Assembly (NCBI RefSeq): GCF_022348085.1
Contig: NZ_JAKRFN010000005.1
Location: 1-64,000, forward strand
DNA: 64,000 nt
Origin: Mycobacterium sp. PSTR-4-N
GTDB lineage: Bacteria; Actinomycetota; Actinomycetes; Mycobacteriales; Mycobacteriaceae
Direction of reading: 5' to 3'
Below the pieces are notes generated by a model. It was given only the letters and a program-made list of their open reading frames with translations. It did no database searches and was not told the origin of the DNA. The position numbers and the translations under genes are program-made. This document shows positions 26,967-36,817 of this stretch, in pieces (the stretch's first letter is position 1; every line of letters starts with the position of its first letter).

Positions 26967-27748
26967 GTATGGAGGTCAGTACCCGCGACCCGGTCGGCGC
27001 ACAGGTACGAGGCGTCGAGGTGGGCCCGTTGAACCCCACCGTGGTTTCGCATCTGCGTGCGCTGCTGGCCGTGCACGGCGTGCTCGTGCTGCCCGACCAG
27101 CGTGTCGACGACGACGCGTTCGTCCAGTTCTTGGAGAGCTTCGGCACCGTGGTGTTCACCACCGGCGAGACACCCGTCCCCGAAGCGCCGTTGCTCAACG
27201 TCATCACCAACGTGGGCCGTACGCGCACACCTCGCTCGTCGTTCCACGTCGACACCAGCTATCTGCGGAACCCGCCCGCGTACACGGCGCTGCGGGCGGT
27301 GACGGTGCCTGAGCGCGGCGGACAGACGCTGTTCACCAACCAGTACGCCGCCTACGCCACGCTGCCGCGTCAGATGCAGGCGCAGATCCGCAACCGGGTG
27401 GTCACCCACGTGGTCACCGGTCTGGATCTCGACGGGGACGCCGAGACCGAGGCGCGGCACCCGCTGGCGCTGCGGCACCCGCTGACGGGCCGGACGGCGC
27501 TGTACCTGTCGACGCGGGAGCGCTGCCGCGCGGTCAGCGGAATGGCGCCCGACGCAGCGGCGCAGCTGATCGACGAGCTGCTGGAGCATTCCACGCGGCC
27601 GGACAACGTGTTTCGGCACTCGTGGCGACCGCACGACGTGGTGATCTGGGACAACCGGTGCGTGATGCACAAGGCCGACCACAGCGGCGTGGTCGGTGAC
27701 CGGGTGATGCACCGGGGCACCGTGCTGGACCGGGCGAGCTGGGCTTAG
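26963..27748 (+). CDS. TauD/TfdA Fe(II)/2-oxoglutarate dioxygenase in the mycosporine operon
   Basis: 261 residues; the ATG overlaps the mysD stop (ATGA). The iron triad is complete: His95 and Asp97 in SSFHVDTSY, and His236 in NRCVMHKAD. Arg251 in MHRGTVL, 15 residues after the distal His, fits the 2-oxoglutarate carboxylate as in TauD. Known cyanobacterial palythine formation uses MysH, a phytanoyl-CoA-dioxygenase-type enzyme of a different subfamily. A TauD-type enzyme here could hydroxylate, demethylate or decarboxylate the MAA, or act on a taurine-like substituent. The role is inferred from translational coupling to mysD. Confidence 0.88.
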   Translation: MSMEVSTRDPVGAQVRGVEVGPLNPTVVSHLRALLAVHGVLVLPDQRVDDDAFVQFLESFGTVVFTTGETPVPEAPLLNVITNVGRTRTPRSSFHVDTSYLRNPPAYTALRAVTVPERGGQTLFTNQYAAYATLPRQMQAQIRNRVVTHVVTGLDLDGDAETEARHPLALRHPLTGRTALYLSTRERCRAVSGMAPDAAAQLIDELLEHSTRPDNVFRHSWRPHDVVIWDNRCVMHKADHSGVVGDRVMHRGTVLDRASWA

Positions 27749-27750
27749 CT

Positions 27751-27796
27751 CACCACGGTCAGTGCACCACGGTCAGCGCACCACGGTCAGCGCACG
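27751..27796. repeat. Three 14-base tandem repeats at the cluster boundary
   Basis: Units CACCACGGTCAGTG, CACCACGGTCAGCG and CACCACGGTCAGCG (27751-27792) are followed by a partial fourth copy, CACGACGG. They fill the gap between the convergent dioxygenase and O-methyltransferase genes and overlap the latter's last codons and stop (27787). Each unit can supply the same C-terminal VVR-stop to the minus-strand gene, suggesting slipped-strand duplication. Confidence 0.85.
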
Positions 27797-28446
27797 ACGG
27801 CGACGGCGAAGCCGTCCCAGCCCTTGGTGCCGACGGTCTGGATAGCGGCGCTGTCCAGCCGCGGGTGTTCTCCCATCATCGCCAGCATGTTCCGCACGGC
27901 GCGGGCCTGTTCGTCGTCCGGTCGGGGGTTCAGCACCCGGCCCGACCGCGCGATGTTGTCGACGATGATCACCGTGCCGGGCCTGCCGAGGCGGATCGCC
28001 CACTCGACGTAGGCAACGTTGTTCTCCTTGTCGGCGTCGATGAAGACCAGATCGAACGGTGCGCGGTCGGTCAGCGTGGGCAGCGTGTCCAGCGCAGCGC
28101 CCACGATCACCTCGACGCGGTCGGCCACCCCCGCGCGCTCCAGGTTCGCCCGCGCCACCTCGGCGTGCGCGGCCTCGAACTCCAGGCTGACCACAGTGCC
28201 GTCGCTGCCGACCGCCCGGGCCAGCGCAATCGTGCTGTAGCCCGCGAGAGTGCCGATCTCGAGCACGCGCCGCGCCTGGGCCACCTGTGCCCACAACGAC
28301 AGCAGGCGCGCGTGCTGCGCGGAGACCTCGATGGCCGGCATGCCCGCCGCGACGCCGGCCTCGCGCGCCGAGCGCAGCGCGTCGTCCTCGCTGTGCAGCA
28401 GCTCGGTGAACAAATCGTCGAGAGATACCCAGTCCGGATCGGTCAC
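27787..28446 (-). CDS. O-methyltransferase (Rv0187-like)
   Basis: 219 residues, SAM-dependent Methyltransf_3 family. The signature regions are AQARRVLEIGTLAGYSTIALARAVG, APFDLVFIDADKENNVAYVEWA and GTVIIVDNIARSG. Length and position next to the Rv0185/Rv0184-type genes match M. tuberculosis Rv0187 (from memory). It belongs to the conserved backbone and is convergent to the mycosporine operon, so it is probably not part of that pathway, although the fold resembles mysB. GTG start. Confidence 0.87.
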   Translation of the reverse strand: MTDPDWVSLDDLFTELLHSEDDALRSAREAGVAAGMPAIEVSAQHARLLSLWAQVAQARRVLEIGTLAGYSTIALARAVGSDGTVVSLEFEAAHAEVARANLERAGVADRVEVIVGAALDTLPTLTDRAPFDLVFIDADKENNVAYVEWAIRLGRPGTVIIVDNIARSGRVLNPRPDDEQARAVRNMLAMMGEHPRLDSAAIQTVGTKGWDGFAVAVVR

Positions 28447-28480
28447 GCCTGCGACGGTACTCGCGGGCTGAGGGCTCGGG

Positions 28481-28969
28481 TCAGCCCTGCACGCCTTCCT
28501 GTGCGCCGACCACCCGCAGCACGTGAGCGACCTCCGGCCCCATCACCGCGGCGGCCAGCTCACGCAGCGTCGCGACGAACTGCGGGCCGTGCGCGGGCTC
28601 GGCGTCGCACAGGTGGTGGGCGATCTCGTGCAGCACCACCAATTCCCGCAGCGCCCAACGGCTCCGGTCTTCAGGCACCGCAATGGTGGCGCTCTCGCGT
28701 TCGAAGTGCGCCGCGGTCGCGCCGCGGCGGGGGCGAACCCGCACCGTGCCGGCGTGCGGCCACGCCGCGCGAACGGCGGGTAGGGACAGCACGCCGTCGA
28801 CATAGGACTGGACGGATTCCACGGATGCGAACCGCGCCTCGGGCGGCAGCGTCAGCTGGGTACCGAAGAAGTCGACCACCCGGGTGTTGCGCTCGGCCGC
28901 CCGGTCGAACATCGTCCGCACGAACTGTTCTGCGGCATAGACTTTCGCGCGCTGGGTGTCCCGGCTCAC
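28481..28969 (-). CDS. TIGR04338-type putative zinc metallohydrolase (Rv0185-like)
   Basis: 162 residues. The motif VVLHEIAHHLCD is a short zinc-metalloprotease HExxH signature (HEIAH), followed by DAEPAHGPQFVATL, whose histidine may be the third ligand. The N-terminus DTQRAKVYAAEQFVRTMFDRA is typical of this actinobacterial family; function unknown. Its GTG start overlaps the DUF2786 stop by four bases (GTGA), as in M. tuberculosis Rv0184-Rv0185. Confidence 0.85.
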   Translation of the reverse strand: MSRDTQRAKVYAAEQFVRTMFDRAAERNTRVVDFFGTQLTLPPEARFASVESVQSYVDGVLSLPAVRAAWPHAGTVRVRPRRGATAAHFERESATIAVPEDRSRWALRELVVLHEIAHHLCDAEPAHGPQFVATLRELAAAVMGPEVAHVLRVVGAQEGVQG

Positions 28970-29718
28970 CGTTCCAGCGCCGTGCGCGCTCCCGCCAGCT
29001 CGGTCTCCCCGCCCAGTCGCGCCCGCCGTCCGGCCCGGTCACCGGCGCGCCGTGCCGCCGACGAGTAGCCCGCCGTCGCGCTGGTGGCGCGCCAGGTACC
29101 CCGCGCCCGCGACGTCTGCCGGTAGTAGTCCTTCAGCTCGAGATCCTTGTTGCGCAACGCGATCGCGGTACCCGGCTGGCTCGCCGGACCGCGGGTGGCC
29201 TCCTGCTGGGCTTGCTCGCGCGCCTCGGCCAGGCGCTGGCCCACACGCGCCCCGAACGCCAGCTGGAAGTTGATGCGCGCGGTGATGGTGGGCGTCGGCC
29301 GGTGGGCACCGGAGGCGATGTAGTCCGTCGACGCGCGCACCATCTGCAGCACCAGGCTGGTGTAGAGCGCATGGGTGGCGTCGATGTCCTCGGCGAACCC
29401 GTAGGCGTAGACGAACGTCGAGTTCGAGGCGATGTCGCACTTGACGTCGTTCGCGGTGGCGATCAGGACGAACAGCTGCACATAGGTGCGCAGCCCGCGG
29501 GCTCCGGGCTCACCGATCGTGATCGTGCGCTGCACGGGTGTCTGCGCCGCGGTGCGCTCGGCGCTGTGCGACCGTGCGACCGCCAGGTCGATCGATGCGG
29601 CGGTGGCCAGCCGCTGTGCGGCGGCCATGAAGGCATCCGCCTCGTGGGTGTTGTCGGTGCCCTCGGCCTGGCGCAGCAGTGCTGCGATCCGGGCCAGCAT
29701 CTTCTCGTCGGTACTCAT
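28966..29718 (-). CDS. DUF2786 domain protein (Rv0184-like)
   Basis: 250 residues. The N-terminal DUF2786 reads EKMLARIAALLRQAEGTDNTHEADAFMAAAQRLA. The remainder includes ITARINFQLAFGARVGQRLAEA and ends in a basic low-complexity tail. Function is unknown. The ATG at 29718 gives the length recalled for Rv0184 (249 aa). It is coupled to the downstream metallohydrolase. Confidence 0.83.
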   Translation of the reverse strand: MSTDEKMLARIAALLRQAEGTDNTHEADAFMAAAQRLATAASIDLAVARSHSAERTAAQTPVQRTITIGEPGARGLRTYVQLFVLIATANDVKCDIASNSTFVYAYGFAEDIDATHALYTSLVLQMVRASTDYIASGAHRPTPTITARINFQLAFGARVGQRLAEAREQAQQEATRGPASQPGTAIALRNKDLELKDYYRQTSRARGTWRATSATAGYSSAARRAGDRAGRRARLGGETELAGARTALER

Positions 29719-29797
29719 GCCCGACAACCTAGGTCGGGTGGCAGACACGTCATCGCCGACCAGTATCGCCCATCCCCACAACCGATTTCATCCACAG

Positions 29798-32708
<2,911 letters not shown>

Positions 32709-32710
32709 AA

Positions 32711-32726
32711 GCAACCGAAAGGTTGC
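32711..32726. promoter_or_regulatory. ArsR-type operator copy 1 (GCAAC-N6-GTTGC)
   Basis: GCAACCGAAAGGTTGC is an inverted repeat with an identical architecture to the copy at 32757-32772. It lies just after the sigG stop; the hairpin could also end sigG transcription, as a short T-rich tract (TATTTTCTC) follows. Confidence 0.65.
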
Positions 32727-32756
32727 CTATTTTCTCGCGGTCACTTACCTTGAAAG

Positions 32757-32772
32757 GCAACTAGGAGGTTGC
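32757..32772. promoter_or_regulatory. ArsR-type operator copy 2 overlapping the ribosome site
   Basis: GCAACTAGGAGGTTGC repeats the GCAAC-N6-GTTGC pattern 46 bases after copy 1. Its centre contains the AGGAGG ribosome-binding site (32763-32768) of the AHSA1 gene, so a bound repressor or an RNA hairpin would hide it. The downstream ArsR gene probably encodes the binder. Confidence 0.7.
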
Positions 32773-32777
32773 ACATC

Positions 32778-33257
32778 ATGACAGACCGCATCGAGAAGAG
32801 TGCCCTGCTGCGCGCCCCTCTGGACAGGGTGTGGCGGGCCATCAGCGAGTCCGATCAGTTCGGCACGTGGTTCGGCATGACCGTCGACGGTCCGTTCGTC
32901 GCGGGCGAAACAGTGACCGGGGTGATGACGCCGACCGCCGTCGACGACGAGGTGGCCGCCCAGCAGGCGGATTTCGCAGGGGTGACGTTCCCGCTGCACG
33001 TGGTGTCAGTGACGCCGCCACGCTACTTCGCGTTCCGCTGGAACCCGCTGTCCGAGCCGGAGTTCGCCGATCTGACCACGCTGGTGGAGTTCACCCTCAG
33101 CGAGGCGGACGGCGGCGTGCTGCTCGAGATCGTGGAATCGGGTTTCGACGCACTGCCCGAATCCCGCCGCGCCGCGGCCTTCGCCGACAACAGCGGCGGC
33201 TGGGCCACCCAGCTCCGCCTCATCGGGCAGTACCTGGCGGCGCCACAGTGGGCGTGA
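32778..33257 (+). CDS. AHSA1/SRPBCC-family protein
   Basis: 159 residues: RIEKSALLRAPLDRVWRAISESDQFGTWFGMTVDG at the start and HVVSVTPPRYFAFRWNPL in the middle, typical of AHSA1-like START proteins. AGGAGG nine bases upstream fixes the ATG at 32778. It overlaps the ArsR gene by four bases (GTGA), the common actinobacterial pairing in which the ArsR protein represses both genes. Ligand or function is unknown. Confidence 0.87.
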   Translation: MTDRIEKSALLRAPLDRVWRAISESDQFGTWFGMTVDGPFVAGETVTGVMTPTAVDDEVAAQQADFAGVTFPLHVVSVTPPRYFAFRWNPLSEPEFADLTTLVEFTLSEADGGVLLEIVESGFDALPESRRAAAFADNSGGWATQLRLIGQYLAAPQWA

Positions 33258-33601
33258 GCCTTGCCAGTGCAGCGCCGCTGTTCGACGCGCTCGGGGACCC
33301 GCACCGGCTGCGCATGGTCATCTGGCTCTGCGACACCGGACCGTGTTCGACGTCGGCGGTGACCCAGGCGGTTCCGGTGACCCGACAAGCCGCGACGAAG
33401 CACCTGACGCTGCTGGAATCCGCGGGGGTGGTACGCAGCGAGAAGCGCGGGCGGGAACGCATCTGGACGGTGCAGACCGCGTCGCTCGCCGCGGCGCAGG
33501 ATCTTCTCGCCACGCTGTCGCAGCGGTGGGACCGCCGCATCGACCGCTTGCGGGCCCTGGTCGAGGACGACGATCAAGCGGCGAGGCACGAGCCGCGTTG
33601 A
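33254..33601 (+). CDS. ArsR-family winged-helix repressor
   Basis: 115 residues: SAAPLFDALGDPHRLRMVIWLC, then recognition helix TRQAATKHLTLLESAGVVRSEKRGRERIW. Metal-binding cysteines of ArsR/SmtB sensors (ELCVC-type) are absent, placing it in the AHSA1-associated, non-metal subgroup. The GTG at 33254 overlaps the AHSA1 stop; a GTG at 33248 is possible. The paired GCAAC-N6-GTTGC sites upstream are its likely operators. Confidence 0.88.
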   Translation: MSLASAAPLFDALGDPHRLRMVIWLCDTGPCSTSAVTQAVPVTRQAATKHLTLLESAGVVRSEKRGRERIWTVQTASLAAAQDLLATLSQRWDRRIDRLRALVEDDDQAARHEPR

Positions 33602-33634
33602 GGAGTCCGACCAGAAGAGCTAGAGAGGAGTAGC

Positions 33635-34075
33635 TCAGCGTCCGAGCCGCTCCAGCACCCGGCCGATCGCCGCGCCGAATGCACGCTGCTGGGCGGGCGA
33701 GAGCCCGTCGAACATGACGCTGCGCACCAGATCGACGTGCCCGGGCGCGGCGACCTCCAGCGCCGATCGGCCCTCGGCGGTGATCGCGACCGTGGCCGCG
33801 CGGCGGTCGTCGTCATCGCCCTGACGTTCGACCAGTCCGCGCCCGCGCATGCGGCGCAGCTGATGAGAGAGCCGGCTCTGCTCCCATCCGATGAGCTCCC
33901 CCAGTTCGGTGATCCGCAACGGCCCGCGCTCGGACAGGGCGACCAGCACGTCGTAGTCCGACAGCGAGAGCTCGCAATCGGTCTGCAGCTGCCGGTGCAT
34001 CGCGGTGTGCAGCCGGCTGGCCATCGCGAGATAGTCGCGCCAGATGCGCTGCTGCTCAGGGGTGAGCCATTCCAT
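33635..34075 (-). CDS. MarR-family regulator
   Basis: 146 residues. The winged-helix region is ELSLSDYDVLVALSERGPLRITELGELIGWEQSRLSHQLRRM, followed by RGLVERQGDDDDRRAATVAITAEGR (wing). It is divergent from the pirin gene with a CATGAC-GT-GTCATG palindrome between them, so it probably represses both. Such pairs often respond to phenolic or oxidative compounds; the ligand is unknown. Confidence 0.88.
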   Translation of the reverse strand: MEWLTPEQQRIWRDYLAMASRLHTAMHRQLQTDCELSLSDYDVLVALSERGPLRITELGELIGWEQSRLSHQLRRMRGRGLVERQGDDDDRRAATVAITAEGRSALEVAAPGHVDLVRSVMFDGLSPAQQRAFGAAIGRVLERLGR

Positions 34076-34094
34076 CACCCCACTGTACGGAATA

Positions 34095-34108
34095 CATGAC
34101 GTGTCATG
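34095..34108. promoter_or_regulatory. Palindrome, probable MarR operator
   Basis: CATGACGTGTCATG has perfect six-base arms around GT. It is 20 bases upstream of the marR start and 60 bases upstream of pirin, the expected place for an autoregulatory operator serving both genes. Confidence 0.72.
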
Positions 34109-34168
34109 CATGTTGTCGGACGCAGAGCAGCCGCCTAGGCTGGCCAGGACTCCCGAGGAGTGATTCCC

Positions 34169-34936
34169 ATGAGCACCGCCCACAGCGTCGTCGACATTCG
34201 GCGTGCCGCCGACCGCGCCACCACGAAGATCGCCTGGCTGGACTCGAAGCACTCGTTCTCGTTCGGCGGCCATTACGAGCCCGACAACACCCACCACGGG
34301 CTGCTGCTGGTCAACAACGACGACACCGTCAAGCCCGGCACCGGTTTCGACACCCACCCGCACCGCGACATGGAGATCGTCACCTGGGTGCTGCAAGGCT
34401 CGCTGGTGCACCAGGACTCCACCGGCCACTCGGGCGTGATCTACCCCGGCCTGGCGCAGCGCATGTCGGCGGGACGAGGCATCCTGCACTCCGAGAAGAA
34501 CGATTCGTGGACGCTGACGGGCGACCAAACCCACAGTGAACCAGTGCATTTCGTGCAGATGTGGGTCGTGCCCGACGAACCGGGCATCACCCCCGGCTAC
34601 CAGCAGCTCGAGATCGACGACGAACTGCTGCGCGGCGGTCTCGTGACCATCGCGTCGGGCATGCCCGACCACAGCGACGCCGCCGCCATCACGATCTCCA
34701 ATCGGTACGCCGCCCTGCACGGCGCCCGGCTGCAGCCGGGACAGACCGTGGAACTTCCCGACGCCCCCTACCTGCACCTCTTCGTCCCCCGCGGCGAGGT
34801 GGTGCTCGAAGGCGCCGGCCCACTACATGAAGGAGATGCCGTGCGGTTCACCGCATCCGGTGGCCAACGCGTCACCGCCACGGACGCCGCCGAGATACTC
34901 GTCTGGGAGATGCATGCCGGTCTCGCCGCGGCCTAG
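34169..34936 (+). CDS. Pirin-family protein (Rv0181c-like)
   Basis: 255 residues, bicupin. The N-terminal cupin carries the metal-binding pattern FDTHPHRDMEIVTWVLQGSLVHQDSTG. GDQTHSEPVHFVQMWVVPD follows, and the C-terminal cupin includes YLHLFVPRGEVVLEG. Pirins may act as quercetin dioxygenases or redox-sensing cofactors. The ATG at 34169 is preferred (GAGGAG site upstream). From memory, Rv0181c occupies the same place next to sigG in M. tuberculosis. It is probably controlled by the divergent MarR. Confidence 0.9.
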   Translation: MSTAHSVVDIRRAADRATTKIAWLDSKHSFSFGGHYEPDNTHHGLLLVNNDDTVKPGTGFDTHPHRDMEIVTWVLQGSLVHQDSTGHSGVIYPGLAQRMSAGRGILHSEKNDSWTLTGDQTHSEPVHFVQMWVVPDEPGITPGYQQLEIDDELLRGGLVTIASGMPDHSDAAAITISNRYAALHGARLQPGQTVELPDAPYLHLFVPRGEVVLEGAGPLHEGDAVRFTASGGQRVTATDAAEILVWEMHAGLAAA

Positions 34937-36227
34937 CCACCTCAGCGCGCTGCTCGTCGTGGCCGCTCTCGTCGCCGGATGCAGTAGCGCATCCGAACCC
35001 GCTCCCTCCTCAGAGTCGGCGTCTCCGTCGTCGTCGGTCACAGCGACCTCGGCGCCGCCGGCAGCAGGGATGAGCACCGTCGACGTCACCGTGCCGCCCG
35101 ACATGACGGCGGCGCCGTTCGACCAGCCGCGACAGGTCCGGGTACCGACGGGCTGGCAGCTCTCGGTCTGGGCACGCACGCCGCGGCCGCGGTTGGCGCT
35201 CTGGGCGCCCGACGGCACGCTGCTGGTGTCGGTGCCCAGCGCGGGCACGGTGCTGCGGTTCACCCCGGGTGACGCCGGGGCGACGGAGTCGGTCCTGCTC
35301 GACGGCCTGGATCAACCGCACGGTCTGGCGATGGCCGGCACGACGCTCTACGTCGCGCAGAGTCATCAGATCGATGCCTACGACTACGCGAACGGCGCCG
35401 CGACGAACCCGCGCGTTATCGCGGGCGGCTTGCCCGACGCCAAGAGCCCTGACCTGCGGGGCGCCTACGCACACGCGCTCAAGAGCGTGGCGGTCGGGCC
35501 GGACGGTGCGGTGTATTTCTCGATCGGCTCCACCGGCAACATCTCGGCCGCCGACCGCACCGCGACCCCGCCGCGGGCCACGATCATGCGTGTCCCGCCC
35601 GGCGGCGCACCCGCCGCACCGTTCGCGACCGGGGTGCGCAACGGCACCGGTCTGGCAATCGCCCCCGACGGCTCGGTGTGGACGGCGAACAACGGCCGCG
35701 ACAACGTCGCCGACCCGAGCACCGGTCAGGTCGACCCCGCCTACGTCGGTGAGCACCCCCGCGAGCAGATCGCCCGCCTGACACCCGGCCGTGAATTGGG
35801 TTGGCCCTACTGCAATCCCGATGGTGGACCCGCCGACCTGCCGTTCATCAGGGATGTCCAGACCAACCCGAATGGCGACAAGCTGGACTGTGCGGCGCTG
35901 CCGCCCGTCGAGCAGAGCATGGGGGCGCACTCGGCGCCGCTCGGCCTGAGCTTCGTCGACGGAGGGTTGCCGGCGCCGTACGCGCAGGGTGCGCTGATCG
36001 GCGTGCACGGCTCGTGGAACCGTCAGCCACCCCGCGAGCCCGAGGTGTCGTTCTACCCCTGGCGCGACGGCGGGCTGGGGAATCAGCAGACCCTGGTCGG
36101 CGGTTTCCAGGGCGAGAACGGGTCACGGTGGGGCCGACCTGTCGCCGCGGTCGTCGGCCCCGACGGCGGGGTGTACATCACCGACGACGCCGCCGACGCG
36201 ATCTACCGGTTGACCCCGCCGCGCTGA
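34914..36227 (+). CDS. PQQ-type sugar dehydrogenase/sorbosone dehydrogenase-like lipoprotein
   Basis: 437 residues; the ATG lies inside pirin with a 23-base overlap. The signal peptide HLSALLVVAALVAGCSS has lipobox VAGC. A Ser/Pro linker precedes a six-bladed beta-propeller (GSDH family): FTPGDAGATESVLLDGLDQPHGLAM, SVAVGPDGAVYFSIGSTGN, ELGWPYCNPDGG, HSAPLGLSFVDGG and HGSWNRQPPREPEVSF. Family members oxidise aldoses with PQQ or act on sorbosone; in mycobacteria PQQ is usually acquired, not made, so the cofactor is uncertain. Confidence 0.85.
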   Translation: MPVSPRPSHLSALLVVAALVAGCSSASEPAPSSESASPSSSVTATSAPPAAGMSTVDVTVPPDMTAAPFDQPRQVRVPTGWQLSVWARTPRPRLALWAPDGTLLVSVPSAGTVLRFTPGDAGATESVLLDGLDQPHGLAMAGTTLYVAQSHQIDAYDYANGAATNPRVIAGGLPDAKSPDLRGAYAHALKSVAVGPDGAVYFSIGSTGNISAADRTATPPRATIMRVPPGGAPAAPFATGVRNGTGLAIAPDGSVWTANNGRDNVADPSTGQVDPAYVGEHPREQIARLTPGRELGWPYCNPDGGPADLPFIRDVQTNPNGDKLDCAALPPVEQSMGAHSAPLGLSFVDGGLPAPYAQGALIGVHGSWNRQPPREPEVSFYPWRDGGLGNQQTLVGGFQGENGSRWGRPVAAVVGPDGGVYITDDAADAIYRLTPPR

Positions 36228-36658
36228 TCCAGCCCGTTCAGCACGGCCGCCAGCTTTTTCTCGGTGTCGCCGGCCATCTTCTCGAACGCCAGCTTCATCA
36301 CCGGGTTGAGCAGCCGCGCGGTGCCGTGCATGTGCAGCTCCGCTTCGTAGGTGATCACCGAACCCTCGCCTTCCGCCTCGACGGTGATGGTGTCGACCGA
36401 GGTGGATGAACCGTTCTCCCCCACGAAGACGACCTTGCGGTCGGTGAGTTCGTCCAGAGTGTAGGTCAGCTCGGCCGTCACGCCCAGGATCTTCGAGACG
36501 TTGTGCCAGTACGCGCCTTCGGTGACCGGACCGCTGTCGATGCGTTCACAGCGCTGGGTGCCCGGATCCCACTGCTCGGCGTGCGCGAAGTCCTTGAGAT
36601 AGTCGACGACCACCGTGGGCGGCGGACTGACGGTGAAGGTTCGGGACACGGTGGGCAT
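36203..36658 (-). CDS. SRPBCC-family protein
   Basis: 151 residues: TVSRTFTVSPPPTVVVDYLKDFAHAEQWDPGTQRCERI is a clear START/SRPBCC N-terminus, and the C-terminal helix is LLNPVMKLAFEKMAGDTEKKLAAVLNGL. It is one of several SRPBCC paralogues in this window. Its 3' end overlaps the convergent propeller lipoprotein by 25 bases. Ligand unknown. Confidence 0.83.
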   Translation of the reverse strand: MPTVSRTFTVSPPPTVVVDYLKDFAHAEQWDPGTQRCERIDSGPVTEGAYWHNVSKILGVTAELTYTLDELTDRKVVFVGENGSSTSVDTITVEAEGEGSVITYEAELHMHGTARLLNPVMKLAFEKMAGDTEKKLAAVLNGLDQRGGVNR

Positions 36659-36817
36659 GGTGGTGGGTACCCGCCCGAAACTTCTCAGCAAACCGCTCGG
36701 CAATCTGCGCGGAATCATCCTGTGATGCTGCTGTGACGAAAGTTGACAGCGATTCTCCTGCGATTATTGTTGGCATACTGACCAGCCCGGTCGTTCATCG
36801 TGTAAAAGGAGCCGCCG

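Noticed and set aside
27751..27796. The 14-base repeats as a CRISPR array
   Set aside because: There are no spacers between units and no cas genes; they are direct tandem duplications.
27787..28446. The Rv0187-type O-methyltransferase as a fifth MAA pathway enzyme
   Set aside because: It is convergent to the cluster and belongs to the conserved backbone; the cluster already has mysB.
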